Source: Ferrimonas sediminicola
GTDB taxonomy: Bacteria; Pseudomonadota; Gammaproteobacteria; Enterobacterales; Shewanellaceae
Direction: 5' to 3'
DNA: 51,061 bases
Assembly (NCBI RefSeq): GCF_005116715.1
Contig: NZ_SWCI01000018.1
Span: 1-51,061 of the forward strand
Positions 39,861 through 49,365 of this stretch are shown here, piece after piece. Below the pieces are notes generated by a model. The model was not told the DNA's origin and searched no databases. It was given only the letters and a program-made list of their open reading frames with translations. Within the stretch, counting starts at the first letter, position 1; each line of letters opens with the position of its first letter. A program made the translations under genes and the position numbers.

Positions 39861-41267
39861 TCAGGCGACTTCGGCCGTTTCCTGGGGTGCCTGCTGCCAG
39901 GGTTCGTCGGTAAGGGCCGCCAGGATGCCGCGGCGCTCGATGACGCCGGCCAGGCGCCCGTCGCGGGTGACCACCACCAGCTGGCTGCCCCTGGGTACCG
40001 CCTCCATGGCCCGCTGTTCCAGGTTGTCCAGGTTGAAGCTGGTGAGGTAGCCGGCATCACTGACCGGGTAGAGGGCCTTTTCATCCACCGCCAGGCTGCA
40101 GGCCAGTCGGGTCAGGGGCTCACTGACATCACAGCTGAAGCGAATGGGCTGCATCACCTTGCTGATCGGCATCAGTTCGGTGTCTTCAAACTCGGTGAGA
40201 TAGAAGGCGCGCAGCAGGTCCTGATCGTCGACGAAGCCCAGAGGCTTGTCATTCTCCACCACCAGGGCGGCGCCGCTGCCGCGCTGCAGCAGTTGCCGGG
40301 CCGCCTGGGTTACCGGCGTGTCGGGGCTCAGGGTCAGGGGCAGGGTGTGGCACAGGGCGCCGGCAGTCTGTTTGGTGTTGGTCATAATTTTGTCTCCTTG
40401 AGAGGGGGTGAAATGGGTGTCGGCCGGGGTGCGGCCATGGATCCACCAGTGGGCCAGCCCCACCAGGGCACCACCGCCGATGATGTTGCCCAGGGTGACG
40501 GGCAACAGGTTGTTCTTAAGGAAGTTGCCCAGAGTGAGGTGGGCAAAGTGGCTGGGGTCGAGACCGAGGCGCAGCCAATCGACCGCATCCTGACTGTGCC
40601 GGATGGCGATCCCCAGTGGCACCAGGAACAGGTTGGCGATGCTGTGTTCGAAGCCGGTGCTGACGAACATGGCCACCGGCAGCATCAGCAGCAGCGCCTT
40701 GCCCAGGGGATCCTTGGTGCTGAAGCTCATCCATACCCCCAGACAGACCAGTAGGTTACACAGGATCCCCAGGGCGACTGCCTGCAGGAAGCTGTGCTCC
40801 AGTTTGTGCTGGGCCAGGTTCATCACCGACAGACCCCATTGGCCGCCGTAGAGATCCCCCTGGTTGGCCAGCATCATCAGTCCGACCAGGGTCAGGGCGC
40901 CGGTGAGGTTACCGGCAAACACCACGCCCCAGTGGCGCAGCATACGGGCGGTCGACACCCTGCCGTTGGCCCAGGGCACGACGGTGAGTACGGTGCTGGT
41001 GAACAGTTCCGCACCACAAAGCACCACCAGGATCAGCCCCAGGCTGAAGACCAGGCCGCCGGCGAGCCGGGTCAGCCCCCAGGACTGGTCCACGGCGCCG
41101 GTGACGACGGTGATGTAGAAGGCGAAGGCGATACCGATATAGAGGCCGGCCATTACCGCCAGGGCAAAGGTTTTTCCCCGGCTGTTGGCCAACTTTCCCT
41201 GTCCGTAGCGCTCGGCGGCGGCCATCAACGGGTCGGGTTGGGGAAGGGAGGAAACCGGGGTCAGCAC
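39861..41267 (-). CDS. Formate/nitrite (FNT) channel joined in frame to a CBS-domain pair
   Basis: 468-aa protein. Residues about 30-275 are a FocA/NirC channel with six transmembrane segments; the family stretch TGFEHSIANLFLVPLGIAI carries the conserved histidine. Residues about 295-465 hold two CBS motifs (LSPDTPVTQAARQLL ... GFVDDQDLLRAF and RFSCDVSEPLTRLA). At codon 295 an internal ATG (40385) is preceded by AAGGAGACAAAATT, an ideal ribosome-binding site, so a separate CBS protein of 174 aa may also be made. Either a genuine fusion or two genes whose stop was lost. Transports formate or nitrite, possibly gated by nucleotide binding (inference). Confidence 0.93.
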   Translation of the reverse strand: MLTPVSSLPQPDPLMAAAERYGQGKLANSRGKTFALAVMAGLYIGIAFAFYITVVTGAVDQSWGLTRLAGGLVFSLGLILVVLCGAELFTSTVLTVVPWANGRVSTARMLRHWGVVFAGNLTGALTLVGLMMLANQGDLYGGQWGLSVMNLAQHKLEHSFLQAVALGILCNLLVCLGVWMSFSTKDPLGKALLLMLPVAMFVSTGFEHSIANLFLVPLGIAIRHSQDAVDWLRLGLDPSHFAHLTLGNFLKNNLLPVTLGNIIGGGALVGLAHWWIHGRTPADTHFTPSQGDKIMTNTKQTAGALCHTLPLTLSPDTPVTQAARQLLQRGSGAALVVENDKPLGFVDDQDLLRAFYLTEFEDTELMPISKVMQPIRFSCDVSEPLTRLACSLAVDEKALYPVSDAGYLTSFNLDNLEQRAMEAVPRGSQLVVVTRDGRLAGVIERRGILAALTDEPWQQAPQETAEVA

Positions 41268-42041
41268 GGTTCACCTCCCCGGGGTATAAGTTGGTGCGGT
41301 GTCACAAAAATCACTTTGACGCTCCTTGGGTCACATTGGGCTGGGGTTGCTGTGGTTCGCTGTCACGATATGCCTCTTTTCAACCAAAGAAAAATAGATG
41401 TTTCATCTTTATATGATCAAAAATATTGATTTTATGGATGGGTGCCGAGGGTGAAAACTCCTTGTTTGTCACCTGAATTTCCGGTGATCCGGATCTCGTT
41501 GGGGTGGCGTCTGGCGTGACGCGGCTCTCGCCGGGGCGGGTGGGTGAGGTGTTGGGCCGGTATCGTTTTGCCGATGGGGGAGTGGCGGCTATGGGGGTGG
41601 CCTGCCTGGCGGGTCATTCGGTGATCATACGGATCCGATCGCCTGATATAAAAAAGGATTATCAGTGATTTCAGTGATGATGGCTGGTTGTGGTCGGCGG
41701 TGACATTGCTGTAACCCCTGTCCTGGTTGGGGCTGGAGGCACCACCGGTGCCTCGCTGGAGTGTGCTGCGTGGCCAGGCCCTTGGCATCAATAAAATTGA
41801 TACTGGCTAGAGAAAAGATTGGTGTGTCCGCCTTTGATGATGTGATAAGGGTGGGAGGCCGCGATGCCGCCGCCAATGGGCAGACACCTTGTGTGCTCGA
41901 TCAATATTATGATTTAGAACGATTAAGTTTTGAGGGTTGGCGATGTAAAGTGGTCAGCCGGAAGGGTATGTTGGCCGGTTCTAAGGCGACCGGATGCCGG
42001 CCCTTCGAAGATCAACACGATAAGGTTCTAAGGAGTACGGC
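41268..42041. other. Long interval without a convincing gene
   Basis: 774 bp between the divergent FNT-CBS and hydrolase genes. Frames here lack good starts and read as noncoding. It holds an AT-rich stretch (41395-41440) with the imperfect dyad GATCAA-N5-TTGATT (41415-41431), a possible regulator site for the channel gene. Base composition becomes AT-rich again near 41800-41960. No RNA gene recognised. Confidence 0.5.
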
Positions 42042-42917
42042 ATGCAAACGGAGTTGCGGCCTTTGACGACGGCGGCTGGCTATGAGATTGCCAGCAACTG
42101 GTTTATCCCCGACAGCGCCCCCCAGGCCACCCTGATCCTGGCTCCCGCCATGGGAGCGACCCAGGGCTTCTACCGCCCGCTGGTGCACTGGCTGGTCGGT
42201 CAGGGGCTGCGGGTCATCACCTTCGATTATCACGGGGTGGGCGCTTCCCGCCAGGCTCCCTTGCAGCACTGCCACGTCAATATTGTCGACTGGGGGCGCA
42301 ATGATTGCGCCGCGGTGATCAACGCCGCCTATCGACATGATCAGTCACACCCGCTGATCTGGCTCGGCCACAGCCTGGGAGGTCAACTGCCGGGGATGAT
42401 CCCCAATGTCCACCTGCTGGACCGCATCATTACCGTTGCCTCAGGCAGCGGCTACTGGCGGGAGTCGCCGCCGCGACTAAAGCGCAAGGTGTGGATGCTC
42501 TGGTACCTGGCGGCACCGCTGACCACCAACCTGGTGGGGTACTTCCCCGGCAGGAGGTTGAACATGGTGGGGGATCTTCCCGCGGGGGTGATGCGCCAGT
42601 GGCGCCGCTGGTGCCTGCACCCCAACTATGCGGTTGGGGTGGAGGGTGAGCCCCTCAGGGCCGGCTTCCAGTCGGTTCGCTGTCCCATTACCGCCATCAG
42701 TTTCGAGGACGATGAGCTGATCTCGCCGGTGAACGTCGAGAAACTGCACCTGGACTACCGCTCGGCGCCGGTCACTCTGGTGCACCTCTCCCGGAAGGAG
42801 TGTGGCGGGCGAATGGGCCACTGGGGATTCTTCCACCCTAAGCAGGAGACCCGGTTGTGGCGGGACCTGCTACGGAGCGAGCTTCATCCTTACCCCCGTC
42901 GTTTGGCCGCCGGCTAG
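42042..42917 (+). CDS. Alpha/beta hydrolase
   Basis: 291-aa hydrolase with the nucleophile elbow GHSLGG (S111), an oxyanion segment (APAMGATQGFYRPL) and a later D (SFEDDELISP) and H (MGHWGFF) suited to the catalytic triad. No signal peptide, so cytoplasmic. Family resembles short-chain esterases or lipases of unknown substrate. It begins with ATG 42042, after CTAAGGAGTACGGC, and converges on bioD, ending 14 bp from its stop. Confidence 0.88.
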   Translation: MQTELRPLTTAAGYEIASNWFIPDSAPQATLILAPAMGATQGFYRPLVHWLVGQGLRVITFDYHGVGASRQAPLQHCHVNIVDWGRNDCAAVINAAYRHDQSHPLIWLGHSLGGQLPGMIPNVHLLDRIITVASGSGYWRESPPRLKRKVWMLWYLAAPLTTNLVGYFPGRRLNMVGDLPAGVMRQWRRWCLHPNYAVGVEGEPLRAGFQSVRCPITAISFEDDELISPVNVEKLHLDYRSAPVTLVHLSRKECGGRMGHWGFFHPKQETRLWRDLLRSELHPYPRRLAAG

Positions 42918-42931
42918 CAGTCCCTGGATTG

Positions 42932-43636
42932 TCATAGAGAGCCCGGGGGCTGTCGACCCTGGAGGGTCAGCGCTGAAAGGTCCAGGTAGTGGCCGACATC
43001 GCCGCCGGTCTCCTGAAGATGGGGGATCCGGCCCAACAGCGGTGTTCCCAGATGCCGGGTCAGATAGGCCAGGTTCTCCTGCTGGCAGGCGGCGTTGGGG
43101 TCCACATGGTTGGCGATCCAGCCGGCCAGCCTCAGGCCGTCGGCTTCAATCACTCGCTTGCTCAGAAGGGCATGGTTCAGGCACCCCAGACGAATCCCCA
43201 CTACCAGGATCACTGGCAGCCTGTGCTCAATCACCCATTGATTCAGGTTCTGGGTGTCCGACAGCGGCACCAGCCAGCCTCCGGCACCTTCTACCACCAC
43301 CACATCTGCGCTCGCCTGCAACTGCCTCAATCCCTGGGTCAACACCGCGGCATCAATGTTAACGTTGTCCATCGGGGCGGCCAGGTGGGGGGACAGGGGC
43401 CGGGTCAGGGCATAGGGGTTGACGCTGGCATAATCCAGGGCAACCGAGCCGGCACGCTGCAAGGTCAGGGCATCGCCATTTCTCAGCCCCTCCGAGGTCT
43501 GTTCGCAGCCGGCGGCCACCGGTTTGTAGCCTGCGGTACGCATGCCCAGGGCATTGACCGCCTGCAGCAGCGCCTTGGCCGCCAGGGTCTTGCCGATGTC
43601 GGTGTCGGTGCCAGTCACAAAGTAGGTGTCAGTCAA
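42932..43636 (-). CDS. bioD: Dethiobiotin synthetase
   Basis: 234-aa enzyme that converts 7,8-diaminopelargonic acid to dethiobiotin using ATP and CO2. P-loop GTDTDIGKT (8-16), substrate-binding KPVAAGCE and VVVEGAGGWLVPL are all present. It overlaps the bioC end by 8 bp and closes the bioBFCD operon. Confidence 0.97.
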   Translation of the reverse strand: MTDTYFVTGTDTDIGKTLAAKALLQAVNALGMRTAGYKPVAAGCEQTSEGLRNGDALTLQRAGSVALDYASVNPYALTRPLSPHLAAPMDNVNIDAAVLTQGLRQLQASADVVVVEGAGGWLVPLSDTQNLNQWVIEHRLPVILVVGIRLGCLNHALLSKRVIEADGLRLAGWIANHVDPNAACQQENLAYLTRHLGTPLLGRIPHLQETGGDVGHYLDLSALTLQGRQPPGSL

Positions 43637-44432
43637 GGGTAAGCACTCCGTAGCAGACCCGGTAGCTCAGGGGCAGTCCGGCCGGGGTCCTGGGTTGACT
43701 CTGTGCCTGGTAGGCGCGTTCCAGCCTGGCCAGGGTGGTGCGGTCCAGCAGGCGGTGTCCCTCTCCCTGGTGCAGGTGGGTGGCACCGACCCCCTTCAGG
43801 GCGCGCATCACCGCCAGGGCGGAGTCGTAGTGAAGGGTGACGGTCTCGAAAGTCAGCTGGCCGGGGTTGAACCCGGCGGCGGCCACGGCGATCCGCAGCA
43901 CCTCCTCACTGGGGTAGGGGTTGACCCTGGGCCGATGGTCCACCTGCTGCCAGGCCCGGGCCAGTTCGGTGAGGGACCCCTGGACCAGGGTGCTCAGCAG
44001 CAGTCGCCCGCCGGGACGCAGACAGGCTCTCAGCTGGCGCAGGGCGGCGGTCAGATCCTGACTCCATTGCAGCGCCATGCTGGAGAACGCCATATCGAAC
44101 GAACCCGGCGCCAGCGGCAGGGCGTCGGCGTCCCCCTGCAGGCACAGTGCCTGGGGGCAGCGACTGCGGGTGCGGGTCAGCATCGGTGGCGCCAGGTCCA
44201 GGGCGAGAACCCGATGACCCTGGGCCAGTAGCCGTTCGGTGAAATGGCCGCTGCCACAGCCCAGGTCCAGTACCTGTCCCACCGGCATGGGACCGGCCAG
44301 GCTGAGCAGGCGCTCACCCACCAGTCGTTGAAACTGGGCGTGGCGATCGTAGCTGTCAGCCGCCCGGCCGAAGGCGCGGCCAATCGCTTCCTTGTTGTGC
44401 ATCGGTTGAGCGTTATCGGGTCTGGGCAGCAT
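43629..44432 (-). CDS. bioC: Malonyl-ACP O-methyltransferase
   Basis: About 267-aa SAM methyltransferase that starts biotin synthesis by methylating malonyl-ACP. AFGRAADSYDRHAQFQ near the start, SAM motif VLDLGCGSGHFTERL and FDMAFSSMALQWSQD are typical of BioC. Start chosen at ATG 44432 (MLPRPDN) because GAGG lies 8 nt upstream; MHNKEAI at 44402 also fits family length. It overlaps bioF by about 20 bp. Confidence 0.94.
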   Translation of the reverse strand: MLPRPDNAQPMHNKEAIGRAFGRAADSYDRHAQFQRLVGERLLSLAGPMPVGQVLDLGCGSGHFTERLLAQGHRVLALDLAPPMLTRTRSRCPQALCLQGDADALPLAPGSFDMAFSSMALQWSQDLTAALRQLRACLRPGGRLLLSTLVQGSLTELARAWQQVDHRPRVNPYPSEEVLRIAVAAAGFNPGQLTFETVTLHYDSALAVMRALKGVGATHLHQGEGHRLLDRTTLARLERAYQAQSQPRTPAGLPLSYRVCYGVLTLD

Positions 44433-45591
44433 GCCATACCTCATTCAGTGCCTCGGCCAGGGCGACAAGCTGCTCATCGCTGTGACTGGCGCTCAGGGTC
44501 AGTCTCAGCCTCGCCTGGCCGGCGGGTACCGTCGGCGGCCGGATGGCGCCGATCCAGAGCCCCTTCTCCCTGAGCGCCGCCGACAGGGCCAGCGCCTTGT
44601 GGCTGTCGCCCACCATCAGCGGTTTGATGGGGGTGGGGGTGTTCATCAGGGGGATGGCCGGGTCCAGCCCGGAGGTCAGCAGCCGGGACAGGGTCATCAG
44701 CCGATCTCGGCGCCACTGCTGGGACCGAATCTGCCGCACCGACTCCGCCAGGGCACAGGCCTGGGCCGGGGGCAGAGCGGTGGAATAGACCAGGTGACGG
44801 GCGAACTGGATCAGGTATTGGGCCAGCTGATTGCTGCAGAGCACCGCCGCCCCGGCGCAGCCAAAGGCCTTGCCAAAGGTGACCACCAGGATGTCGGGCT
44901 GAATGGCGGCGGCGGCGCTGCTGCCCCGGCCCTCGGGGCCCAGCACACCGCAGCCGTGGGCGTCGTCCACCATCAGCCAGGCGCCCTGTCTATCACACAG
45001 CTGGCGTAGCTCGGCCAGGGGGGCCAGATCCCCGTCCATGCTGAACACCCCCTCGGTGATCACCAGCTTGGGGGTGCCGGGCTCCGCGCCGTCGAGGCGA
45101 CGGTCCAGGTCGGCGCAGTCGTTATGGGCAAAGCGTTTCATGGTGGCGGGACACAGGTGGCCCGCCTCCTGCAGCGAGGCGTGATTCAACCTGTCCTGCA
45201 GCAGCAGATCGCCCTTGTGCATCAGGGCGTGGATCACCGCCTGATTGGCGGCGAAGCCACTGGAGAACAGCAGTGCGGCCTCGAACCCCAGCCAGTCACA
45301 CAGCTGCTGTTCCAGATCCTGGTGGACCTGGTGATGGCCGGTGACCAAGGGGGAGGCGCCGCTGCCGGCGCCAAAGCGGCGCAGGCCCTCCTGCCACGCC
45401 TGGTGGATCGCCTCGCTCTCCGCCAGGCCCAGGTAGTCGTTGCCGCAGAAGTGGTGGTAGAGCCTGCCATCCACCCTGATTTTCGCCCCCTCCAGCCGGT
45501 GTATCGGCTGGCGGTGGCGCAGCAGGCCCTGGGACTGTCGGTCGGCCAGGGCCTGGGCGATGCGCGCCTCGAGCGGATCAGCGGCCGGCAT
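44413..45591 (-). CDS. bioF: 8-amino-7-oxononanoate synthase
   Basis: 392-aa PLP enzyme joining pimeloyl-ACP and alanine. [36 protein letters not shown] and the PLP lysine in [12 protein letters not shown] are in order. Start set at ATG 45591 ([19 protein letters not shown]), which fits other BioF proteins; an in-frame ATG 18 nt upstream is also possible. The 5' end overlaps bioB by about 14 bp. Confidence 0.96.
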   Translation of the reverse strand: MPAADPLEARIAQALADRQSQGLLRHRQPIHRLEGAKIRVDGRLYHHFCGNDYLGLAESEAIHQAWQEGLRRFGAGSGASPLVTGHHQVHQDLEQQLCDWLGFEAALLFSSGFAANQAVIHALMHKGDLLLQDRLNHASLQEAGHLCPATMKRFAHNDCADLDRRLDGAEPGTPKLVITEGVFSMDGDLAPLAELRQLCDRQGAWLMVDDAHGCGVLGPEGRGSSAAAAIQPDILVVTFGKAFGCAGAAVLCSNQLAQYLIQFARHLVYSTALPPAQACALAESVRQIRSQQWRRDRLMTLSRLLTSGLDPAIPLMNTPTPIKPLMVGDSHKALALSAALREKGLWIGAIRPPTVPAGQARLRLTLSASHSDEQLVALAEALNEVWHAAQTR

Positions 45592-46630
45592 CGTAGAACA
45601 GATCCTCATCGCCAGGGCGGGAGGCGATGTTGTGGCTGACCCTGGCCATCAGGGCGTCCGCCTCGGCCACGTCGGGACGCTGTGACCTGTGCTCCGAGTT
45701 GATCCCCAGCTTGTTGAACAGCAGCAGGTCCTTGTCTTCGGAGGGGTTGGGGGTGGTCAGCAGCTTGCAGCCGTAGAACACCGAGTTGGCCCCGGCCATG
45801 AAGCACAGCGCCTGCATCTGCTCGTTCATGTTTTCCCGGCCGGCGGAGAGGCGCACCGCGGATTGGGGCATCATGATGCGGGCGATGGCGATCAGGCGGA
45901 CGAAGTCGAAGGCCTCCACATCCTCGGCCTCCTCCATGGGGGTGCCCTTGACCTTCACCAGCATGTTGATCGGCACGCTCTCCGGATGGGTGGGCAGGTT
46001 GGCCAGCTCCACCAACAGGCCAAAGCGGTCGTCGGCGCTTTCGCCCATGCCGATGATGCCGCCGGAGCACACCTTCATGCCGGCGTCACGGACGTGGCTC
46101 AGGGTGTCCAGCCGGTCCTGGTAGGTGCGGGTGGTGATGATGTTGCCGTAGTACTCCCTGGAGGTGTCCAGATTGTGGTTGTAGTAGTCCAGACCGGCGT
46201 TGGCCAGCTCTTTGGCCTGATGGGCATCCAGCATCCCCAGAGTCATGCAGGTCTCCATGCCCATCTCCTTGACGCCGCGAATCATCTCCACCAGGTAGGG
46301 CATGTCGCGCTCCTTGGGGTTCTTCCAGGCGGCGCCCATACAGAAGCGCTGGGAGCCGGCGGCCTTGGCCTTGCGGGCGGAGTCCAGCACCTGCTCCACC
46401 TCCATCAGTCGCTCCTTGTCGATGTCGGTGCGGTAGTGGGCGCTCTGCGGGCAGTATTTGCAGTCCTCGGGGCAGGCGCCGGTCTTGATGGAGAGCAGGG
46501 TGCTCACCTGCACCTTGCTGGGATCGTGATATTGGCGGTGGACCTGCTGCGCCTGGAACATCAGCTCCATAAAAGGCAGGTTAAACAGGGTGTCGACCTC
46601 TTCCCGGGTCCAGTTATGTCGCAGCTCCAC
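45578..46630 (-). CDS. bioB: Biotin synthase
   Basis: 350-aa radical SAM enzyme inserting sulfur into dethiobiotin. The radical SAM cysteines are in [14 protein letters not shown] (C-x3-C-x2-C), and [18 protein letters not shown] and SAGRENM also match. It starts with GTG 46630 preceded by GGGAGCCGCC. First gene of the leftward bioBFCD operon, divergent from bioA. Confidence 0.98.
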   Translation of the reverse strand: MELRHNWTREEVDTLFNLPFMELMFQAQQVHRQYHDPSKVQVSTLLSIKTGACPEDCKYCPQSAHYRTDIDKERLMEVEQVLDSARKAKAAGSQRFCMGAAWKNPKERDMPYLVEMIRGVKEMGMETCMTLGMLDAHQAKELANAGLDYYNHNLDTSREYYGNIITTRTYQDRLDTLSHVRDAGMKVCSGGIIGMGESADDRFGLLVELANLPTHPESVPINMLVKVKGTPMEEAEDVEAFDFVRLIAIARIMMPQSAVRLSAGRENMNEQMQALCFMAGANSVFYGCKLLTTPNPSEDKDLLLFNKLGINSEHRSQRPDVAEADALMARVSHNIASRPGDEDLFYDAGR

Positions 46631-46739
46631 GGCGGCTCCCCAATCAGTGTGTGGTTATAGGTAAATGCTTGGCTAGTCTAATTCAAGCCGATAGACTGTC
46701 AACCAACAACAGGTTCAACCATTGACTGCTGATCAAAAA
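46631..46739. promoter_or_regulatory. Divergent bio promoter region
   Basis: About 110 bp separate bioB and bioA, the classic site of overlapping promoters controlled by the BirA repressor. Only one good BirA-like half-site (CTGTCAACC at 46696-46704) was seen, with a GGTT nearby but not at the expected 14-16 bp spacing, so an operator is not firmly assigned. Confidence 0.5.
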
Positions 46740-48017
46740 ATGACCATCGACATTCAGTTCGACCAAGACCATGTCTGGCACCCCTACACCTCCACCCTGG
46801 ACCCCTTGCCCTGCTACCCGGTCACCCGGGCCGACGGGGTTCACCTGACCCTGGAGGATGGTCGACGGCTGATCGACGGCATGTCCTCCTGGTGGTCCGC
46901 CATTCACGGATACAACCACCCGAGGCTGAACCAGGCCGCCGCCGCCCAGATGGAACGGATGTCCCACGTGATGTTCGGCGGCATCACCCATAAGCCGGCG
47001 GTGGAGCTGTGCCGCAAGCTGGTGGCCATGACCCCGGAGCCGTTGCAGAAGGTGTTCCTGGCAGATTCGGGCTCGGTGTCGGTGGAGGTGGCACTGAAGA
47101 TGGCCCTGCAGTACTGGGCCGCCAAGGGGGAGCGGCGGGCCAAGTTCCTGACCCTGCGCCACGGCTACCATGGCGACACCTTTGCCGCCATGTCGGTGAC
47201 CGACCCGGAAAACTCCATGCACAGCCTCTACAAGGGGTTCCTGCCGGAGCACCTGTTCGCCGATTCGCCGGAAGGGGGCTTCTCTGATCCCTGGGATCCG
47301 GCGGATTTCGACGATTTTCGCCTTATGTTCGTCGCCAATCGCCACCAGTTGGCGGCGGTGATCCTCGAGCCCATTGTCCAGGGGGCCGGGGGGATGCGCT
47401 TCTACCACCCCGAGTTCCTGCGCCAGGTGCGGGCGCTGTGCGACGAGCATGGGGTGCTGCTGATCTGCGACGAGATCGCCACCGGCTTCGGCCGTACCGG
47501 CAAGCTGTTCGCCTGTGAGCATGCCGACATCAGCCCGGACATCCTCTGCCTGGGCAAGGCGCTGACCGGCGGCTACCTGACCCTGGCTGCGACCCTGACC
47601 AGCAAGCATGTGGCCGATACCGTCTGCTCCGGTGAGGCGGGTTGTTTCATGCACGGGCCCACCTTCATGGGCAACCCCCTGGCCTGCGCCGTCGCCAACG
47701 CCAGCCTGGACCTGATCAACGAAGGCCATTGGCAGGGCCAGGTTGCCGCCATCGAAGCCCAACTGGCTGAGCGGCTGCCGCCGCTGGCGGCCCTGCCGGT
47801 GGTGAAATCGGTGCGCTGGCTCGGGGCCATCGGGGTGGTGGAAACCCATGAGCCGGTGAACGTGGCCGAGATCCAGAGGGCGTTCGTGGAGCAGGGGGTG
47901 TGGATCCGCCCCTTCGGCCGGCTGGTCTACATCATGCCTCCCTACATCATCGCCCCGGCGCAGCTGGACCAGGTGGTTCGGGCCATGGCGTTCGGTCTCC
48001 GGCAGACTCCGGCCTAG
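46740..48017 (+). CDS. bioA: Adenosylmethionine-8-amino-7-oxononanoate aminotransferase
   Basis: 425-aa class III aminotransferase that makes 7,8-diaminopelargonate, with SAM as amino donor. [46 protein letters not shown] and the PLP lysine in [16 protein letters not shown] are present. ATG 46740 ([16 protein letters not shown]) fits E. coli BioA best; TTG at 46722 is an alternative. Divergent from bioB. Confidence 0.97.
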   Translation: MTIDIQFDQDHVWHPYTSTLDPLPCYPVTRADGVHLTLEDGRRLIDGMSSWWSAIHGYNHPRLNQAAAAQMERMSHVMFGGITHKPAVELCRKLVAMTPEPLQKVFLADSGSVSVEVALKMALQYWAAKGERRAKFLTLRHGYHGDTFAAMSVTDPENSMHSLYKGFLPEHLFADSPEGGFSDPWDPADFDDFRLMFVANRHQLAAVILEPIVQGAGGMRFYHPEFLRQVRALCDEHGVLLICDEIATGFGRTGKLFACEHADISPDILCLGKALTGGYLTLAATLTSKHVADTVCSGEAGCFMHGPTFMGNPLACAVANASLDLINEGHWQGQVAAIEAQLAERLPPLAALPVVKSVRWLGAIGVVETHEPVNVAEIQRAFVEQGVWIRPFGRLVYIMPPYIIAPAQLDQVVRAMAFGLRQTPA

Positions 48018-48145
48018 GTCCGCTTTAGCCGCATTAAATACGAGAAAAGTTCGAAAAATCGCCCGGGTTTCTGCTCAGGATCAAGATTGGGGTTCGGCAC
48101 TGCCTCTAGCATGGAGACTGGCGTCAGACTCAGGGAGAGCAGCGT

Positions 48146-48580
48146 GTGGGCGCACTCTACAGGCGGACTCAGTTCAGTGGATTGATGGTGTCGGGGCTCA
48201 CCGCCTTGATGGTGACTTTGTGGTGGGTGGGGTGTGACAGCCCGGCGACCCTGCTGCTTTGTGCCCTGGTGCTGCTGGTGGGCGGGCTGCTCATTTCGCT
48301 GACCATCGAGGTGCACCCCGGTTTCCTGCGCTGGTACTTCGGTCCCAGGGTGTGGCGCCGGCAACTCTCTCTCAGCGAGATCGATCAGGTGTCGGTCATC
48401 GGCCGCAGTGAAGACGGCCGCTGGCCCATTCACCTGGGGCGCAGCGGCTGGGTGTACCAGGTGTCGGGTCACTACGCGGTGGAACTTCGGCTGCACTGTG
48501 GCAAGATAATCCGCCTGGGGACAGATAACCCCTATGAGGTAGTTAACGCCATTCGCCAACATCAGCAGTGCCTGTCCTAA
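48146..48580 (+). CDS. Two-TM membrane protein with small C-terminal domain
   Basis: 144-aa protein starting with GTG 48146 (AGGGAGAGCAGC upstream). Two transmembrane helices (about 13-30 and 33-52) are followed by a PH-like or short beta-rich cytoplasmic domain (RRQLSLSEIDQVSVIGRS ... GKIIRLGTDNPYEVVNAIRQ). The latter pattern is typical of bacterial PH/YcxB-like domains. No firm family. Precedes the MmcQ/YjbR gene by 17 bp, probably cotranscribed. Confidence 0.76.
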   Translation: MGALYRRTQFSGLMVSGLTALMVTLWWVGCDSPATLLLCALVLLVGGLLISLTIEVHPGFLRWYFGPRVWRRQLSLSEIDQVSVIGRSEDGRWPIHLGRSGWVYQVSGHYAVELRLHCGKIIRLGTDNPYEVVNAIRQHQQCLS

Positions 48581-48597
48581 CCACAGCGGAGGTGACC

Positions 48598-48963
48598 ATG
48601 GATCATCAACAGGCCAAATCCTACCTTCTGGCGCGACCCTGCTGCCTTCTGGATACCCCGTTCGGGCCGGAAGTGGCGGTGTTCAAGGTCAAGGGCAGGA
48701 TGTTTGCCACTCTGGCCCTGGGCCAGGACAAGCGCCACTACTGGATGAACCTCAAGTGCGACCCGGACGAGGCCCTGGCCCTGCGGGACATCTTCGACGC
48801 GGTCGTGCCCGGTTACCACATGAACAAGAAGCACTGGAACACGGTGATTCTGGATGGCTCCATTCCCACCGGCGAGATCCAGCGGATGATCGACAACTCC
48901 TATGCCCTGGTAGTGCGTTCCCTGCCCAAACGAGACCGTACCATGGTGGAGGTGCTTCTCTAA
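48598..48963 (+). CDS. MmcQ/YjbR-family protein
   Basis: 121-aa protein with the family pattern KSYLLARPCCLLDTPFGPEVAVFKVKGRMFATLAL ... WMNLKCDPDEALALRD ... MNKKHWNTVILDGSIPTGEIQRMIDNSYALV. The CyaY-like fold binds DNA in some members; function is otherwise unknown. ATG 48598 follows GCGGAGGTGACC, which decides the start. Last chromosomal gene before the integron. Confidence 0.93.
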   Translation: MDHQQAKSYLLARPCCLLDTPFGPEVAVFKVKGRMFATLALGQDKRHYWMNLKCDPDEALALRDIFDAVVPGYHMNKKHWNTVILDGSIPTGEIQRMIDNSYALVVRSLPKRDRTMVEVLL

Positions 48964-48969
48964 CCCAGC

Positions 48970-48987
48970 CTGAGGGGGAACCCTCAG
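48970..48987 (+). terminator. Hairpin after the YjbR gene
   Basis: CTGAGGG and CCCTCAG form a 7-bp stem with a GGAA loop, 6 nt after the stop codon. No T-run; moderate. Confidence 0.55.
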
Positions 48988-49365
48988 CGACAGATACCAG
49001 CGAGTTACTCACCCCAATGCCGCCGGTTCCGGCCTCCCTCGTCCTTGCGGTGGTTTCAGATGCCGCCCTGGGGCAGATCAGCGGTGACTTGCGAGTGGGC
49101 GATATCGGGTCAGCCCAAGCGCATTCGCCCCTCTGCTCCAAACGAACGCCGCTTCGGCGGAGTGCCGCCGCTGGGGCAATCCCTTATGGCTAAGTGTTTG
49201 ATCTGGAATTTTGTTTAACCCATGTTACTGAGGTAGAGTAGTCCATTAACAATCAACACTGCCCGTGAGTGTCTGCGCCCTCCCATGAGACGGCGCCGTG
49301 GCGGAGCCATGCCCTAGAAACTCAGTAGATAGAAATTAATCTGATATATTTCATGTGTATATGGG
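48988..49365. other. Interval between conserved chromosome and integron
   Basis: No gene recognised. It contains GC-rich hairpin-like sequence around 49150 (CGCCGCTTCGGCGG) and then turns AT-rich close to the integrase stop, consistent with a boundary between the ancestral chromosome and the integron module. Confidence 0.45.

Noticed and set aside
41415-41431. FNR-type site upstream of the FNT channel
   Set aside because: The dyad is GATCAA-N5-TTGATT, the inverse arrangement of the FNR consensus TTGAT-N4-ATCAA, so it was not called an FNR site.
41432-41791. Minus-strand frame in the long interval near 41.6 kb
   Set aside because: Composition is unlike a protein (Arg/His/Pro runs) and there is no ribosome-binding site.
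46631-46739. BirA operator between bioB and bioA
   Set aside because: Only one half-site-like word (CTGTCAACC) was found, without a partner at the usual 14-16 bp spacing; the pattern is too weak to call.
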